Positions 49,359 to 61,429 of a stretch of DNA of 64,000 nucleotides are shown piece by piece. Every line of letters begins with the position of its first letter. Position 1 is the stretch's first letter. The DNA is from Desmodus rotundus. Its lineage: Eukaryota; Chordata; Mammalia; Chiroptera; Phyllostomidae. Under the pieces are notes generated by a model. The model was not told where the DNA came from. It did no database searches and saw nothing but the letters and a program-made list of their open reading frames with translations. The DNA lies in contig NC_071398.1 of NCBI RefSeq assembly GCF_022682495.2, positions 15,878,934 to 15,942,933 on the forward strand, read 5' to 3'. Both the position numbers and the translations under genes were made by a program.

Positions 49359-51390
49359 TTCCGACGCTTGCCCATGGAATTGCCCACGGACTAGAGGAAC
49401 TTCCTCCCATTAGACCCTATTGCTTACACACTGTTTGAAGATGCGGTGCTGGCTTCTCTTCCACCCGTGCCCTTGTAAGGTTAAACAGAGAACGACCGTG
49501 AAATGTCTGAGATGTGGGCGAATCAGTTGGCCACAGTCAAGTCCTTTGTTTTAGAACGGAAGTTCCTGCCCATCTCTATGGAGAGCCAAGGAAGTGTCCT
49601 GGTGGCAGTAGAAAGAGCCCTCTGCCTGGGAGACAAAATCCTGGCCTTGAGAACATGTCTGTCTTTCAGTAGCTGTGTGACCTGGGTTTGGCTTCCTTTA
49701 AATTTTACTCTCATTCATAATAAAAAGGTAATAATATTTTTTCCCACCTACCTTAAATTCTTGTGAGGCTTAAAATAGGCGCACAGGCGCTTGGCTAATA
49801 AAAAGGCTTACAAACGCACGTAGCATTGCCTCATCGCACAGCATGTCACGGCTGGGCTGTACTGTTGCTGCTGCATGTGTTGTCTTAACTAAAATGTGTG
49901 CCCTGTCCCTAAAGCACTGTGTGGAGAAGGGAAACCGAAATCAGGAAAGAGACGATTTCCCCGGAACAACAGGGGAAATTCAGGGCTGAAAAGTAATTGT
50001 TAATAGGTCATGATTTACCTATGCGTTTTTTAATGATCAAGTTCATCTAAAATTAATTGCATTTAATTATTTAATTCTCTAAATGGCTTTTGGAGGGGAA
50101 GTCCTGCCTGTCAGGACCTGCCATGCCAATCTAATCTCTCTCTTACCTCAGCAGAACCTATAATCTCTGCTGACTCTGGTCCACACGCGTGACAGTGAGT
50201 TGTGTTCACGGAACATCACAAGAAGCCAGTGACCCTCCTACTGCATTTCTTTCAGTAGTGAAGTAGAGCTCTGGGGCCTGATGTTCAGGAAGAATGAATA
50301 GGTGTTAGCACGGACAGCAAAGGGCACACGAGCAGAGCTAGGTCTACATCTCGTGTCCCGTTTCCTCACTGACTGGATCAGCAGGGAGATTTCTGTGAGG
50401 GCGCGTGGCCACCCACGTGACCCCTAGGAGTCTGTTCACTTCAGCTCCCACGTAAGTGGGACTCCAGGATGGGAGGAAAAGTCTTTCTTATGGATCCCTT
50501 TTTTAGTAATTAAGTTAGCGAGGTCAAGTGTGTATTTTTTCATTTTATCTTTTTCCACCTTTGCTTTTTTTCCTCCCCAAAATATCTGACACCAAAAGTG
50601 AAAGGGCGGAAAGTGGCACCTTGGAGACGGGAAGCACACGTGTGAACTGGTTGGAGTACAGGGGGATTCAACACCGTGACTGAGGTCTCCGTCTCCACTT
50701 GAGTCCAGTCTATAAGGGGAAATGAAATAAAGAGGAACAGAAATTTGGGTCACACCTAATGAAAGGCTGGAGCTCAAAGGTTTTTAAATACTGGCTTCAT
50801 CGGCTTCATGGGCTCTCCGTGGGTTCATGTTTGCCCAGTAAGGTTTGGCGCGGCCATTTCTACAGATGGGACAGTGTGCTAAATGGCTGTGCCTATGTGT
50901 AAGGACCTCTGAGTCTAAATCTTCAATATTTTCTAGATTCCTTTAAAAGACTTTTAAATTATACTATTTTTAGTTTTTTAAACTGAAGCAGTGGGAGTTA
51001 CTGGCTCTAAAGTAGTGAAGACTGAAAATTTTTTTGGCACCGTCTTTTACTACAAATAAGGAAGCTAAGAGCTGGCAGAAGTAATGCCATTCACAAAGCA
51101 GAGGAAAAGCTCTGGGTTCTGCTTGACTGGTGGTCAAGGGCAAAACCCCACCACTGTAGTGGGCATATTACCAAAGAATCTGGATGTTGAGGGGAGTAGC
51201 CATTGTGAACGGTCTCTGAGATTCGTCCCCAGGCTTTTGGTCTCTGGGCTTTTGGAAGGCAGAGGTGCATTTCATATCAGATTCTATTTACACACATACC
51301 GACTTCTCTTCTACGATGGGAAGATTGTTATGTTTTTTTCCCCCAGCTTCCTTTTAAAATAGATTCCTCAGCCTTCCTACTCCTCTGACT
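49359..51390. other. Intron without a supported gene
   Basis: Open frames up to 113 codons (50436-50777, minus) show no family resemblance. 50030-50090 is AT-rich with TTAATTGCATTTAATTA-like motifs. Confidence 0.45.
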
Positions 51391-51394
51391 TGCA

Positions 51395-51680
51395 AAACTT
51401 ACTTAAAAAAACAGTTTTATTGAGATATATATAATTCATATACCATACAGATTACCCTTTTACAACGCATTATTCAGTTTTTTTTGTATGTGCACAAGTA
51501 GGTTTTTTTGTGTGCGACAGGCTTCTTTCACTTAACATGATGTTTTCAGAATTCATCTCTGTTGCAGCATGTATCCGCACCTCATTCTTTTTATTTCCAA
51601 GTCATATTTTATTGCATGGCTGAACCGCATTTTACCTCTTTTTCCCTGGATATACCACATTTTAAAATCAGCTGTACCAG
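51395..51680 (-). mobile_element. Old L1M 3' fragment, antisense
   Basis: 'cagttttattgagatatata', 'taccatacagattacccttt', 'cttcatttcacttaacatga'-like. It ends near 'gctgtaccagggaa'. Confidence 0.7.
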
Positions 51681-51749
51681 GGAACTAAACAAAGGGCATC
51701 CTGCTAGATGAATGCAATCAGACATAGGCAGGGTCGCATCACAGAGGGC

Positions 51750-52142
51750 ATGAAGTGAAAGATTTGAACAATGGGAAACTGAAAATGCAAAGTGGTACAG
51801 TCACCTTGGCAGCCAGTTTGGCAGTTTCATACAAAACTAAACATACTGTCACAACATGACCCAACAGTCATGTTCCTAAGTGTTAACCTAAGTGAGCTGA
51901 AAACTTACATCTGCACATGAAGGGTTCATTGCAGCTTTCTTCGTAATTGCCAAAACAAGCAAACGATAGTCCTTTAGTAGGTGAATGTGTAAATAAACTG
52001 TGGTCCATCCAGACAACAAAACATTTTTCAGCACATGAAAGAAATGAGCTACCCAACCATGAAGAGACATGGAGAAACCTTACATGCATATTATGAAGTG
52101 AAAGAAGCCAATCTGAAAAGTCTGCATACCATGGGATTTCAA
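51750..52142 (+). mobile_element. Old L1M fragment, sense, left part
   Basis: 'ggcagccagtttggcagttt', 'catgacccaacagtcatgtt', 'gaaatgagctacccaaccat', 'gtgaaagaagccaatctgaa'. It resumes at about 52490 with the L1 3' end. Confidence 0.8.
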
Positions 52143-52235
52143 CTATAGTTGACCCTTGAATAATACGAGTTTCAATTGCATGGGTCCACAGATTTTTTTC
52201 TATAAATACTGTAATTGAATTTCCCTTAGATTTTG
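52143..52235. mobile_element. Terminal fragment of a TcMar-type DNA element
   Basis: 'agttgacccttgaataatac' then 'gcatgggtccacagattttt' is the terminal motif of a common Tc1/mariner-type mammalian element, inserted in the L1M and itself cut by a SINE. Confidence 0.55.
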
Positions 52236-52239
52236 TTTC

Positions 52240-52454
52240 TTTACAAAAAAAAAAAAAAAGATTTCATTTATTTATTTTAGAGGGGGCAGGAGGGAGAGAC
52301 ACTGATGTGAGAGAGAAACATCAGTTGCTTCTCACACATGCCCTGACTGGGGACCGAATCCGCAACCCAGGCATGAACCCTGACTGGGAATGAAACCAGT
52401 AACCCTTCAGTTTGCAGGAGGATGCCCAAACCACCGAGCCACACCAGCCAAGGC
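52240..52454 (-). mobile_element. VES SINE, antisense, with reversed-looking tail
   Basis: The body is standard ('ccgagccacaccagccaagg' end). The T-run expected at its + strand start is replaced by about 16 A before 'gatttcatttatttattt'. In element sense this is AAATC followed by a long T-run, like an extended TCTTT Pol III terminator. An imperfect duplication is visible ('cccttagatttt' 52223 on, 'cccttatgtttt' 52455 on). Confidence 0.85.
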
Positions 52455-52489
52455 CCTTATGTTTTTCTTAATTACACTTTCTTCTTTCT

Positions 52490-52610
52490 AGCTTATTATG
52501 GTGAACACACAATACAATGTACAGATGATGTGTTGTAGAGTTGTACACCTGAAACCTATATAATTTTGTTAACCAGTGTCACCCCAATAAGTAAGTTCAA
52601 TAAAAAAGAA
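52490..52610 (+). mobile_element. L1M 3' end, sense, right part
   Basis: 'gttgtagagttgtacacctg', 'cctatataattttgttaacc' and 'gtcaccccaataagtaag' then an A-rich end: the typical L1MA/MB 3' terminus. Confidence 0.8.
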
Positions 52611-52614
52611 AAAA

Positions 52615-52829
52615 GCCCTGGCTGGTGTAGTTCAGTGGATTGAGCTCAGGCCTGCAAACCAGAGGGTCGCTGGTTCTATTCCCGGTCAGGGCGCATGCCT
52701 GGGTTGCTGGCCAGGCCCCCAGTGTGGGGTACACGGGAGGCAACCACACATTGATGTTTCTCTCTCTCTCTATTTCTCCTCCCCTTCCCCTCTCTAAAAA
52801 TAAATAAATAAAATCTTTAAAAAAAAAAA
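52615..52829 (+). mobile_element. VES SINE
   Basis: GCCCTGGCTGGTGTAGTTCA start, box B-like 'gctggttctattcccggtca', AATAAA, TCTTT and poly-A. It lies just after the A-rich end of the L1M, a favoured landing site. Confidence 0.95.
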
Positions 52830-54250
52830 GATGGGAAAAAAATCAGCAGGTCCCCTGACTCCAAAAGTTGTTGTGTTAATTCAGCTTTGGTACCGTACTT
52901 TCACAGTGTAAGTCATCTAAGGTTTTTTATGGAGGCAAATGGTATATGCTACATGAGTCTCTACCAATCTAGACTTCAGAGGACCATTGAAAAACTGGAT
53001 AAAAATCTTCCAAATCCTAATTTGTTAAAAGAATCTCATCACATACACGATGATTGATACAAGCAAGTCATAGGCAGGTTAAAATTTTTCAGCTCTCTGT
53101 TTCACTATGCAATTGATTTTTCACCTTCCGAAGCAACTCATTTTTATCAAGTCTGTTCAAACAATTATAGACCCTTCAGGCTTGCTTCCTCGAGTACACA
53201 GCTGTTTGCCTCTCAGGAAAGTTGATCATTGCTGACATCCTGACAAGTACATGAAGATGCAGAGAGCCAGGTGTTGCCGTTGTCACTGCACGAAGTAGAA
53301 TTCTTTAATGCTGTACTAAGATGAACCCTTCCAGCCAGCACCTACTTGAGTACGTTTCTAAAAGTGGGCTTGGATTTACTTAACTGTGTTCATTTCCCTG
53401 AAGCTATTTAGAAATCCTGAGGAAAAGGTGATAGTCTCCCTAACTTCGGTTCCATGGGTAACTGTCAGTCTATGTTGTAGCCTGTGGTGATTACTTTCTG
53501 AAAATGGAGATGAAGGAATTCGGAAATCAGTACCATTTTTTTGTAAAAGCCATAAAATGTGCATATTTTTAAGGAGACAACTCAACGGGATGGTATGAAT
53601 GTTTGCCCTTGTCAGGGGTCAAGTGTATGTCCTCTTTCAGACAAAAAGTGAATTAGGATTTCAGCATTTTGTGGTTCAAATAAATTTAAGTGGATCAGGA
53701 ATACTACTTCATCTGGAAAAGGAAAAGAACCAAAAAACCTACAAACAAACAAAAACAAAACCAGGAGTGAATAGGATAATTGAGATTTCGTTGCTTAATT
53801 AGAAACTAAGGAATAGTCGTTGGGTGCCCCGGAGCTGTGATTTTAGTTCATAATGAGCTAGGTTATAACGTCAGTAGTTGTGAAATACCCTCAGCCTATA
53901 GCTCTCTTCACATGAGCTACTACTGTAAATAGTTACCTTTTTTAAAAAAGGTTGGTAAATGGGAAAGTGATATATACTAGTGATATTATAAGAGTTATGC
54001 TGTATCCTAGACTATTATCCCAATTAAAATGGTAATTAGAAGAAAAATTACCACTTTTAAGTTTTTCTTCTGTTATATGTTATTTATAAAATTGACTTTT
54101 GAAGCCTTTAAAAAACATATACTTGTCTTAAATTCCTTTGTTTTAGAAAATCTGACTTTTCTGGTTTTGTACTGATAGACAGAACTGACAGAAGTACTCT
54201 ACAATTTTAAAGAACATTCCAGGTTTCATATTATATCAGTTAAGTGATTT
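52830..54250. other. Intron without recognised features
   Basis: AT-rich with no gene. An A-rich (AAAC)n-like run lies at about 53735-53760. Confidence 0.45.
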
Positions 54251-54254
54251 TAAC

Positions 54255-54740
54255 TGCAGGTACGGAAATGCCCAACTCAACTGGCTTAAACACTAGGGAG
54301 TCGATCATCGCACATAACAGAAGTCCAGCACTAGTTCATTCTTTGGCTCCATGGCATCATTCAAGACCCAAATTCTTTCCGTCTTTCTGCTCTGCCAACC
54401 TCCGCTTTTTGGCCTGTTCCTCCGGTCCCTCATAGTTTCAAGTTGGCAGTAGCACCTCTAAGGTGTCATATCTTTAACATAGCCGGAGGGAAAACATTTT
54501 CTTAGAGGCTTCCAGCAGGTTTTCCTTCACATCGCGTTGCCCAGCCTGGGTCACATGCCTGTACCTAAACTACTCAAGGCAAGGGGATAGTCCACCATGA
54601 CTCACTTGGACCAATGAAGACCTTCGCCTGAATCGCACGGGTGGTGGTTGGGGCCCAGGGGAAGGTAGATAATTCAACAAAATTAGAGTGCTATTTGCAA
54701 GGAAGAATGGGAGGATGCCAATGAGATGTACACAACAGTA
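54255..54740. mobile_element. Ancient interspersed repeat, family Y (copy 2)
   Basis: 'actcaactggcttaaacact', 'ttctttggctccatggcatc', 'gaggcttccagcaggttttc', 'tgggtcacatgcctgtacct'. It shares the order of 27045-27395 in its second half. Confidence 0.4.
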
Positions 54741-55495
54741 TCTGACATCTAGGGATCTCTAAAACTCAAATTAAAAACCCTTTAGGTAGGATCTTTAAGT
54801 GCTATGCCTGTGTCAAATTGGAGCCCTGGAAGTTGTATTCTCTAACCACATGCATTCATTCTGTTCTGCATAGAAACCTAGTCAGGGCCGACCCCCAACC
54901 TGGAGACTAGGATTCGGTACAGTCTTGAGAAACTTGCACAGCACGGTAGGAGCTAGGAGGAGGGAGGCTAGCAGAGCCCCCAGGAAGTGGAAGCAGAGCT
55001 TCTTGCTGGAAGAAGAACAGGTCTGAGCAAAGGTATGACAAATCTAGGCTGTGTACGTGAGGTCTGAGAGAGAACAGGTTATAGAGAACATGATGTCAGG
55101 GTACTTTGAGCGATGCAGAGTGGATGCAGCTGGTGTTCCAGATCTTCCAGTTCAGTGCCTGGAGAACAAGGTCCCAAGAGGGCCCACAGCCAGCCGACTG
55201 GCTACAGGCACGGCTCTCGACGTGCTGACCTTCCCACGGGCTCCCTGGTTGTTAGGTGTACTTGGGGATGGTGGTCTTGGTGGAGCATGCAGCTAAATGG
55301 ATGCTCATTTGGAAACTAGTAACAAAGCTCAGGCAGGACAGGAATTACATAAATGGAACATTAAACTTTGATTTTTTAAAAATGTAATGGTATGCTCTTT
55401 TCTTTTATGGTGTGTCAGTATAAGAAACAGCCATATGATTTCTACACAGAATATAAAACTTCTGTTGTCCTTTCTTCTCTTCACTTTCCCCCGCG
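54741..55495. other. Intron without recognised features
   Basis: Overlapping open frames of 81 and 68 codons at 55051-55319 look non-coding. Confidence 0.4.
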
Positions 55496-55499
55496 GTTC

Positions 55500-55725
55500 T
55501 CACATGACTTGTTCCTGCAAGTCTTCTCCCCTGAGAACTTTTCCCTGAGCCCTCACCCCGGCTCTCAATCCCTCCCCAACCCCCGCCGTCCTTCATCATA
55601 CCTTTTTCATCATACCTTATTGCTGCCAGAAGATTTATCTACTGCTCGCCTTTCTTCCCCCCCTTCCTGAAGATGGGGACTTTGCTTTCTTGTTCATGCT
55701 GTATTATCTTCAGTACTGAGAACAT
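55500..55725 (+). mobile_element. L2 3'-end fragment, sense
   Basis: 'gcaagtcttctcccctgaga', 'tgctgtattatcttcagtac' and a C/T-rich middle match the L2 3' end in sense. Confidence 0.55.
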
Positions 55726-55739
55726 CCTTTTTTTTCTAT

Positions 55740-56110
55740 GCATTTATGTATTTAATGTACTTATTTAAATTTGTAAGTTTGGTTTGTTAATAGTGAGAGT
55801 TGTGTGTGTGTGCATTTTAACATACATAAATGGAATGATGCTGGTTCTATTAGTTTCTTTTGCTTAACAGGGTCTTTCCGTATTATATTAGTGCATATAT
55901 TTCTGTCATGTTCCTTTTAATGACTGCATAGTATTCCATAATGTGTGCGGTTATTAACCACTTCCATATTAATTAATATTTAATTTGTTCTTCTCATTTT
56001 TACTGTTACACTTCTGCAGGAAAACATTTATGCGGGCATCCTTGTGCATGTATTTGCCTCTCCAGGACTGATACTCAGAACTGCACTCTAAGAATAGGCA
56101 CAAAGTCCCC
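55740..56110 (-). mobile_element. Old L1M/L1ME 3' fragment, antisense
   Basis: 'gcttaacagggtctttccgt', 'atgactgcatagtattccat'-like, 'acttctgcaggaaaacattt' are antisense L1 3' phrases. Confidence 0.65.
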
Positions 56111-56262
56111 TCTATTCTGAAGCTGGCTATGGCTACGTCACCACTGATTCATTTTCCCCAATATGTGTTGATGTTCACTGGGCAGGGGAAGAGTCTTATG
56201 ACTGCATGTAGTATGTTAGGAACTGGGAGCATTCTAGAGAAATTACTTCTCATCTTTTTCTT

Positions 56263-56468
56263 TCTTTTAAAATTTTTTTTATTATTGTTGTTCAAATACA
56301 GTTGTCTCCATTTTCACCCCACCACGGCTCCCCACCCCACCCATCCCTGCCTCCCACCCTTGAACCTACCCCCTTTGGCTTTGTCCATGTGTCCTTTATA
56401 CATGTTCCTTGATGGACCTTTCCCTACTTTCCCCCATTAACCCTCTCCCCCCTGCTCCTCTGGTTACT
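56263..56468 (-). mobile_element. 5'-truncated bat L1 3'UTR insertion, antisense
   Basis: Framed by ATCTTTTTCTT at 56252-56262 and 56469-56479. Reversed, it gives a G-rich L1 3'UTR ending 'agacaactgtatttgaacaa' plus A-rich tail, like the 49232-49340 insertion. It ends 385 bp before exon D. Confidence 0.8.
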
Positions 56469-56569
56469 ATCTTTTTCTTAAATTGAATGGAAAGTACATT
56501 GTCCTTAAGGGAAAACAAACTTCCTCTTCCTCCCCTTTCAAGTGACTGAGATAAATGAAATTATGTTCT

Positions 56570-56715
56570 CTAAGCAACCTCTGCTTGACTCTCTGGTGGC
56601 GTTAACCAGTCCTCCAAAACCATTCTTGTCAAGGTCAACAGTGACCTCACTGTTACTCTGTCTAATGGTCAATTATTAGTCTTCTTCCTGCCTAATGTTG
56701 AATGTTCTTCCAGAG
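56570..56715 (+). mobile_element. L2 fragment, sense
   Basis: 'ttgtcaaggtcaacagtgac', 'ctgtctaatggtcaattatt' are L2 ORF2-end phrases. Confidence 0.65.
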
Positions 56716-56813
56716 CATGATTTTTTAATGGTTATGCAAGTACTTTAAAGAGTATAAAACACCATAAAATGTACCATGCTAATGTCATTATTCCTTCTTT
56801 AAGAAGTTGATGA

Positions 56814-57029
<216 letters not shown>

Positions 57030-57844
57030 TAAAGCTTTTTTTTTCTTTTTCACTTGGACTTATAAATAGCTTCAGGGGTTGGCAGTCACAAGACCTGTGT
57101 TCTATTTCCAGGTCAGGTAAGTCATTTAACATCTCTCAGCCTCACTAGTTTGGCATATATATTGAAAGTTATATTAGAATGTTTTTAACTGCAAGAGGAT
57201 TTTTATAAAGAATCCAAGGTAACTAACAGGGTTGAGGAAACCTTGAGGAAGTGCAGATGAAACTTTACTTGGGTCTCTGGGCCAAAGTCAGGTGTCATCG
57301 CCATTCACAGAAAAATCTCAGGCAAATACTCTGATTGGTCCTCTTTGGTCACATGTGCTCTGTGTTCCCAGTCATTTACCAGAAAAGACTAGTTAAGCTA
57401 TATGTATTGTTCACCACTCTATACCCAGTGCCTGGGACATAGTAGGTAAAGGATAAACGAGCAGCTAAATAATAGCCATAGAAGATGTCAGCATTAGATG
57501 CTCCTCCTGATTTTGGAGTTTCCGAGTTAATGAAATGTACATCTTGTTGCACATGTGTGCATTGCTCTATGATATCTTCCTCTAGCCTCCTGAATTTTAT
57601 CTTCGACCTGAGGTTTATTTAGTCATCAGTAGATTAATATATATCTGCTATATTAATACCTACTATGTGGTAGGAACTGCTATTTAAAGATGATGGTGAA
57701 CAAAAAAGGCTCATTAATATGTGCCCAGGAGTCTTTTTCTGACCAATGCACTTGACCTCCTTAAATATTTTTGAAAGAAGATGGCTTATAAATTATAAGT
57801 AGGTAAATAAAATATAGCTTACATTATTACCTTTTTATTTATAA

Positions 57845-58092
57845 GACACCAGAGGTTTTTTTTAAAAATTTTTATTTATTTACTTTTAGAGAGAGGGGAA
57901 GGAAGGGAGAAAGAGAGAGAAACACCATTGTGTGAGAGATACATTGATTGGTTGCCTCTCGCACACCTCCGACCAGGGGAACCTGGCCGGCAACCCAAGC
58001 ATGTGCCCTGACGGGGAATCAAACCAGCAACCTTTTGGTTCACAGGCTGGTGCTCAATCCACTGAGCCACACCAGCCAGGGCGACACCAGAG
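57845..58092 (-). mobile_element. VES SINE, antisense, with duplication
   Basis: GACACCAGAG at 57845-57854 and 58083-58092 frame the element (57855-58082). The body ends 'ccacaccagccagggc'. Confidence 0.95.
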
Positions 58093-58812
58093 TTCTTACA
58101 TAAAGCATGTAACTTTATAAGACCAAAAGCTTAGAAAACTGTAATACAAATTCCTTCTTTTACAAAATTTCAGCATCCTAGGGCTGACCATGTTGAACGT
58201 CAAATCTTAAGAAGCACCTCCTGAGAAGGAATTTTCTTCAGTGTGCGGTGATTGCGCCTTATCAATAAGGAAAGAAACACATGCACGGATTATACATACA
58301 TTGAATCTATGGCATTTCCCGATTCCTGACCTTTAAATGCTTTGTTTTATTGATTATGAAGGCTATTCTTCTATTAAATTCCAACGTAGGGTTTTTAGGA
58401 AAGTTATACACCAGTCATTTCCTCTCCTTTCACTCTCCCCTGAGGGACATACCCCGTGTCCAACTTTTTGTATCTTTTAAAAAATAACTTAGAAGCAATG
58501 ATTATTACTGACTTAAAACCTTCAGTTGCTCTAGTGCACATCAACCGTTAGGGTTCTTTGGTTGTTCTGGATGTCACTTAGCACATCTCTTGTTCTTTAG
58601 CAACACAACTTGTCACACCTAAGAGAAGGCCTTTGCAGGACTATTTGGTTGTGTCATGTAAAGATTTCAGCCTATTATAATTCCTCTGGGTCAGATATTG
58701 AAAATGGTTCCCATTTTTTTCTGTTTACTTGTCTCAACCTAAACTGAACCATAAACTATGAACTGAAATTAACTCTCAGACCATGATTTGAATCAAACCC
58801 AAATGTTATTCT
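58093..58812. other. Intron without recognised features
   Basis: No coding or RNA feature seen. A small L2 3'-end piece ('gtgcctgggacatagtaggt') lies before it at about 57428-57450. Confidence 0.45.
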
Positions 58813-58814
58813 TT

Positions 58815-58960
58815 TTAATAACACTTTATTGAGATAGAATTCACATGCCATACAATTCACTCATTTAAAGGGTACAATTATATGGGGTTTTTCCCCCCCC
58901 GAATTGTGTAAGCATCACAATGTTTTTTAAACATAACCATGAACCGGTAAGTTTCCCCCG
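58815..58960 (-). mobile_element. Old L1M 3' end, antisense
   Basis: 'cactttattgagatagaatt', 'catgccatacaattcactca', 'gtgtaagcatcacaatgttt'. Confidence 0.75.
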
Positions 58961-59339
58961 CATCTCCAAGTAGAGCAGCTCACACTTGACAGGATCCCAT
59001 ACGTTTTCTAAAACCAGTGAACCCAGACAATGTCTGAACATCAAGATCCTCTCTGAACCCCAAAACTGAGACCATACTTCTTTTAGAGTCACTAGATTCT
59101 TCTTCCCTTTCTCTCTCTTAAGGAAACTATAGGATGCTGGTGGCATATAATTTCTTGTGAAAGTATTAGGGAACTTTCTTGGTTTCGTTAGTTAGAAAGA
59201 TGGAGCTAAAGCAGGTTTTGTAACATTGAAGAAGCATCATCACTTCTTCATGATTACAGTTGCAGTCCATTGTGACAGGTGCTGTGGGAACACATTTTAG
59301 GAGCCCCCCCTGTCAGTTTTGGGTGCTGACAAAGATGTA

Positions 59340-59595
59340 CTGAAGGAAGAGACCCCTTAGAGCCAAATCTGGAGATCAGGTAGTAGCTGGGTAGCCTGGG
59401 AAGGCACAGGTGAGGATTTCAGCAGAGGGGGCAGCTTACGTAAAGGCACTGAGGTGTGGGACAGCCTGGCTGGTTTGAAGACCTCTGGGGAGATCCAAAG
59501 GCTGGGGCTGAAGGTGTGGGGGTGGGAGGTTAGGGGGTGGCAAAGCTGAGGCAGGACAGGTAGCAGGGACCAAGTCATGAAGAGCTTGTTAGCTC
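59340..59595 (-). mobile_element. L2 fragment
   Basis: Reversed L2-like order: 'agcagagggggcagcttacg', 'aggcactgaggtgtgggaca', 'caagtcatgaagagcttgtt'. It explains the minus-strand open frame at 59357-59578. Confidence 0.55.
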
Positions 59596-59884
59596 TACAA
59601 CTTCTGGCTCACAGTAAGAATCCAGCATTGCTTATTAAGCCTTCAGAAATGCAGTGTGAATAGGTAGTGGACTCTTTGCTTACCATGGACGCTAACACAA
59701 AGAGCGAGCCCTTTCTTCTATTTCAACTTTAAAATCAGATGTGAGGAGCCGCCGCTGTGGGGGCACCTGCCTGGAAAACCTCTTGTGCAGTGACCCTGCC
59801 CCACTTCTAGAGACCTGGACTCCCAGTAACATCAAGCCCAGCAGTGTTTATGGTCGTTAATAAACTGCGAGCATAACAAGGGCT

Positions 59885-59985
59885 GAACCACTTTGTATTC
59901 ACCTTTGCGCCCCAAGTGCCTGTTGCAGTACTTGGCAGATAGTGGGTACTCAGTGTGTTGTTTGATTCATACTGAAGGAAGAGGA
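59885..59985 (+). mobile_element. L2 3'-end fragment, sense
   Basis: 'aagtgcctgttgcagtactt', 'ggcagatagtgggtactcag' match the L2 tail in sense. Confidence 0.65.
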
Positions 59986-60019
59986 GGGTAAGGCTTATTT
60001 GGGAAGACTAGTTCCTACC

Positions 60020-60225
60020 TATTTTAAAAAGAGTAATAATAGTAAACACAATACTCTTCTAAAAGTGCCTTACATATGTCAGTGGATCCAATCCTCACAG
60101 AGGAAATTGAGGCACAGAGAAATTAAGTAAGTTGCTAAAGTCATGTCTACAGGAAGTAGCGAGACTGGAATTTGAATGCTGGCATTCGGGTCCTGAATCC
60201 ACGCTCTTAACCACTCCTCTTTGCT
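60020..60225 (-). mobile_element. MIR SINE
   Basis: Reversed MIR: 'gtggatccaatcctcacaga', 'aattgaggcacagagaaatt', 'agtagcgagactggaatttg', 'cctgaatccacgctcttaac'. Confidence 0.8.
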
Positions 60226-60269
60226 TTCTGTCAATAAATGTTTTCGGTTCATTTATAAGGCTGCTATTG

Positions 60270-60742
60270 TGAAAAGAAGGAAATCTTACCTTTGGCAACA
60301 GCATGAATGCACCTAGAAGGTATTATGCTAAGTGAAATAAGCCAGTCAGAGAAAGACAAATACTGTATGATTTCACTCATATGTGGAATCTAGTGAGCAC
60401 AATAAACTGTAACAATCAAAATAGAAATAGACTCATAGATACAGAGAGCAGACTGAGAGCTGTCAGAGTGGAGGAGGATTGGAGAGCTGGGTGAGAAAGG
60501 TGAAGGGGTGAAGCAAGAAAAAACACCTTATAGACACAGACAGTGGTATGGTGATTAGTAGGGGGAGAGAGGTGGGGGGAGGTAGAAGAGGGTAAGGGGG
60601 GGAGGTAGTGATGGAAGGAGACTTGATTGGGGTGGTGAACCACAATACAATATACAGATGACGTATTATAGGATTGTGTACTTGAAATCTGTGTAAGTTT
60701 ATTACTCCATGTCACCCCAATAAATTCAATAAAATTTTTGTA
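60270..60742 (+). mobile_element. L1MA/MB 3' end, sense
   Basis: 'tgctaagtgaaataagccag', 'gatttcactcatatgtggaa', 'cagatgacgtattataggat', 'catgtcaccccaataaattc', then A-rich. It explains the C/T-rich open frames on the minus strand. Confidence 0.85.
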
Positions 60743-60869
60743 AAAGTAAAAATTTTGAAATCTTCTAGATGTTGATAGATGGGGAGTTGGTTAAGCAAAG
60801 CAGGATACGTATGCTCCAGAATGTGATGGATTTCAGTGAGAACTGCATGTATCGAAATGAAAAGACATA

Positions 60870-60985
60870 TATAATAGTCGTACATAATAGTAATAGTGAT
60901 ACTATACGTAATAGTAATAGTAATATACGTAATAATATGTAATATTATACGTCTATAAGTATAATAGACGTATTATAAGAGTAAA
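60870..60985. repeat. AT-rich (AATAGT)n low-complexity block with hairpin
   Basis: Irregular AATAGTAATAGT and ATACGTAAT units. TATTATACGTCTAT (60943-60956) pairs with ATAGACGTATTATA (60964-60977) at 13 of 14 positions around a 7-nt loop. Confidence 0.85.
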
Positions 60986-61425
60986 GATCAAGGTATAAAA
61001 CAATGTGTACAGTAAACTACTGGTAACTTAAAAAAGGGAAAAAAAGATTGTTTTTGTGTCCTTGAAAAGGAAGAGACTTACCATATGAGAAAAGCTACTG
61101 ACAGGAAGGGTCATGTAGCTTCACCTTAACAGCACTTGCTTTTGGAAGTGAAACTTCGAAAGGCAATGTATTCGCTCTGATTTCGAAAACCAGGTGTTTC
61201 CATCCCACATAATTTCTGTCTCTCCTCTTTAGATGTGCTTTCTTATGTAGCATCTCACACTTGCCGTGTGCTGAGTACCACGCCAGCTGCCTGGGGTGGG
61301 CTGCAAGTTTGAACATGATTGGACACCTGGTAGTCTTAGTATTTCATTCACTGAGTCCTATAGCCAGACTGTTCCTGTTCATTTACATGGGAAAAGGGGG
61401 ATACGTGGCTCCTAAGTAGTTCTTC
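60986..61425. other. Intron without recognised features
   Basis: No gene, RNA or repeat that I can name. Confidence 0.45.
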
Positions 61426-61429
61426 GTTC

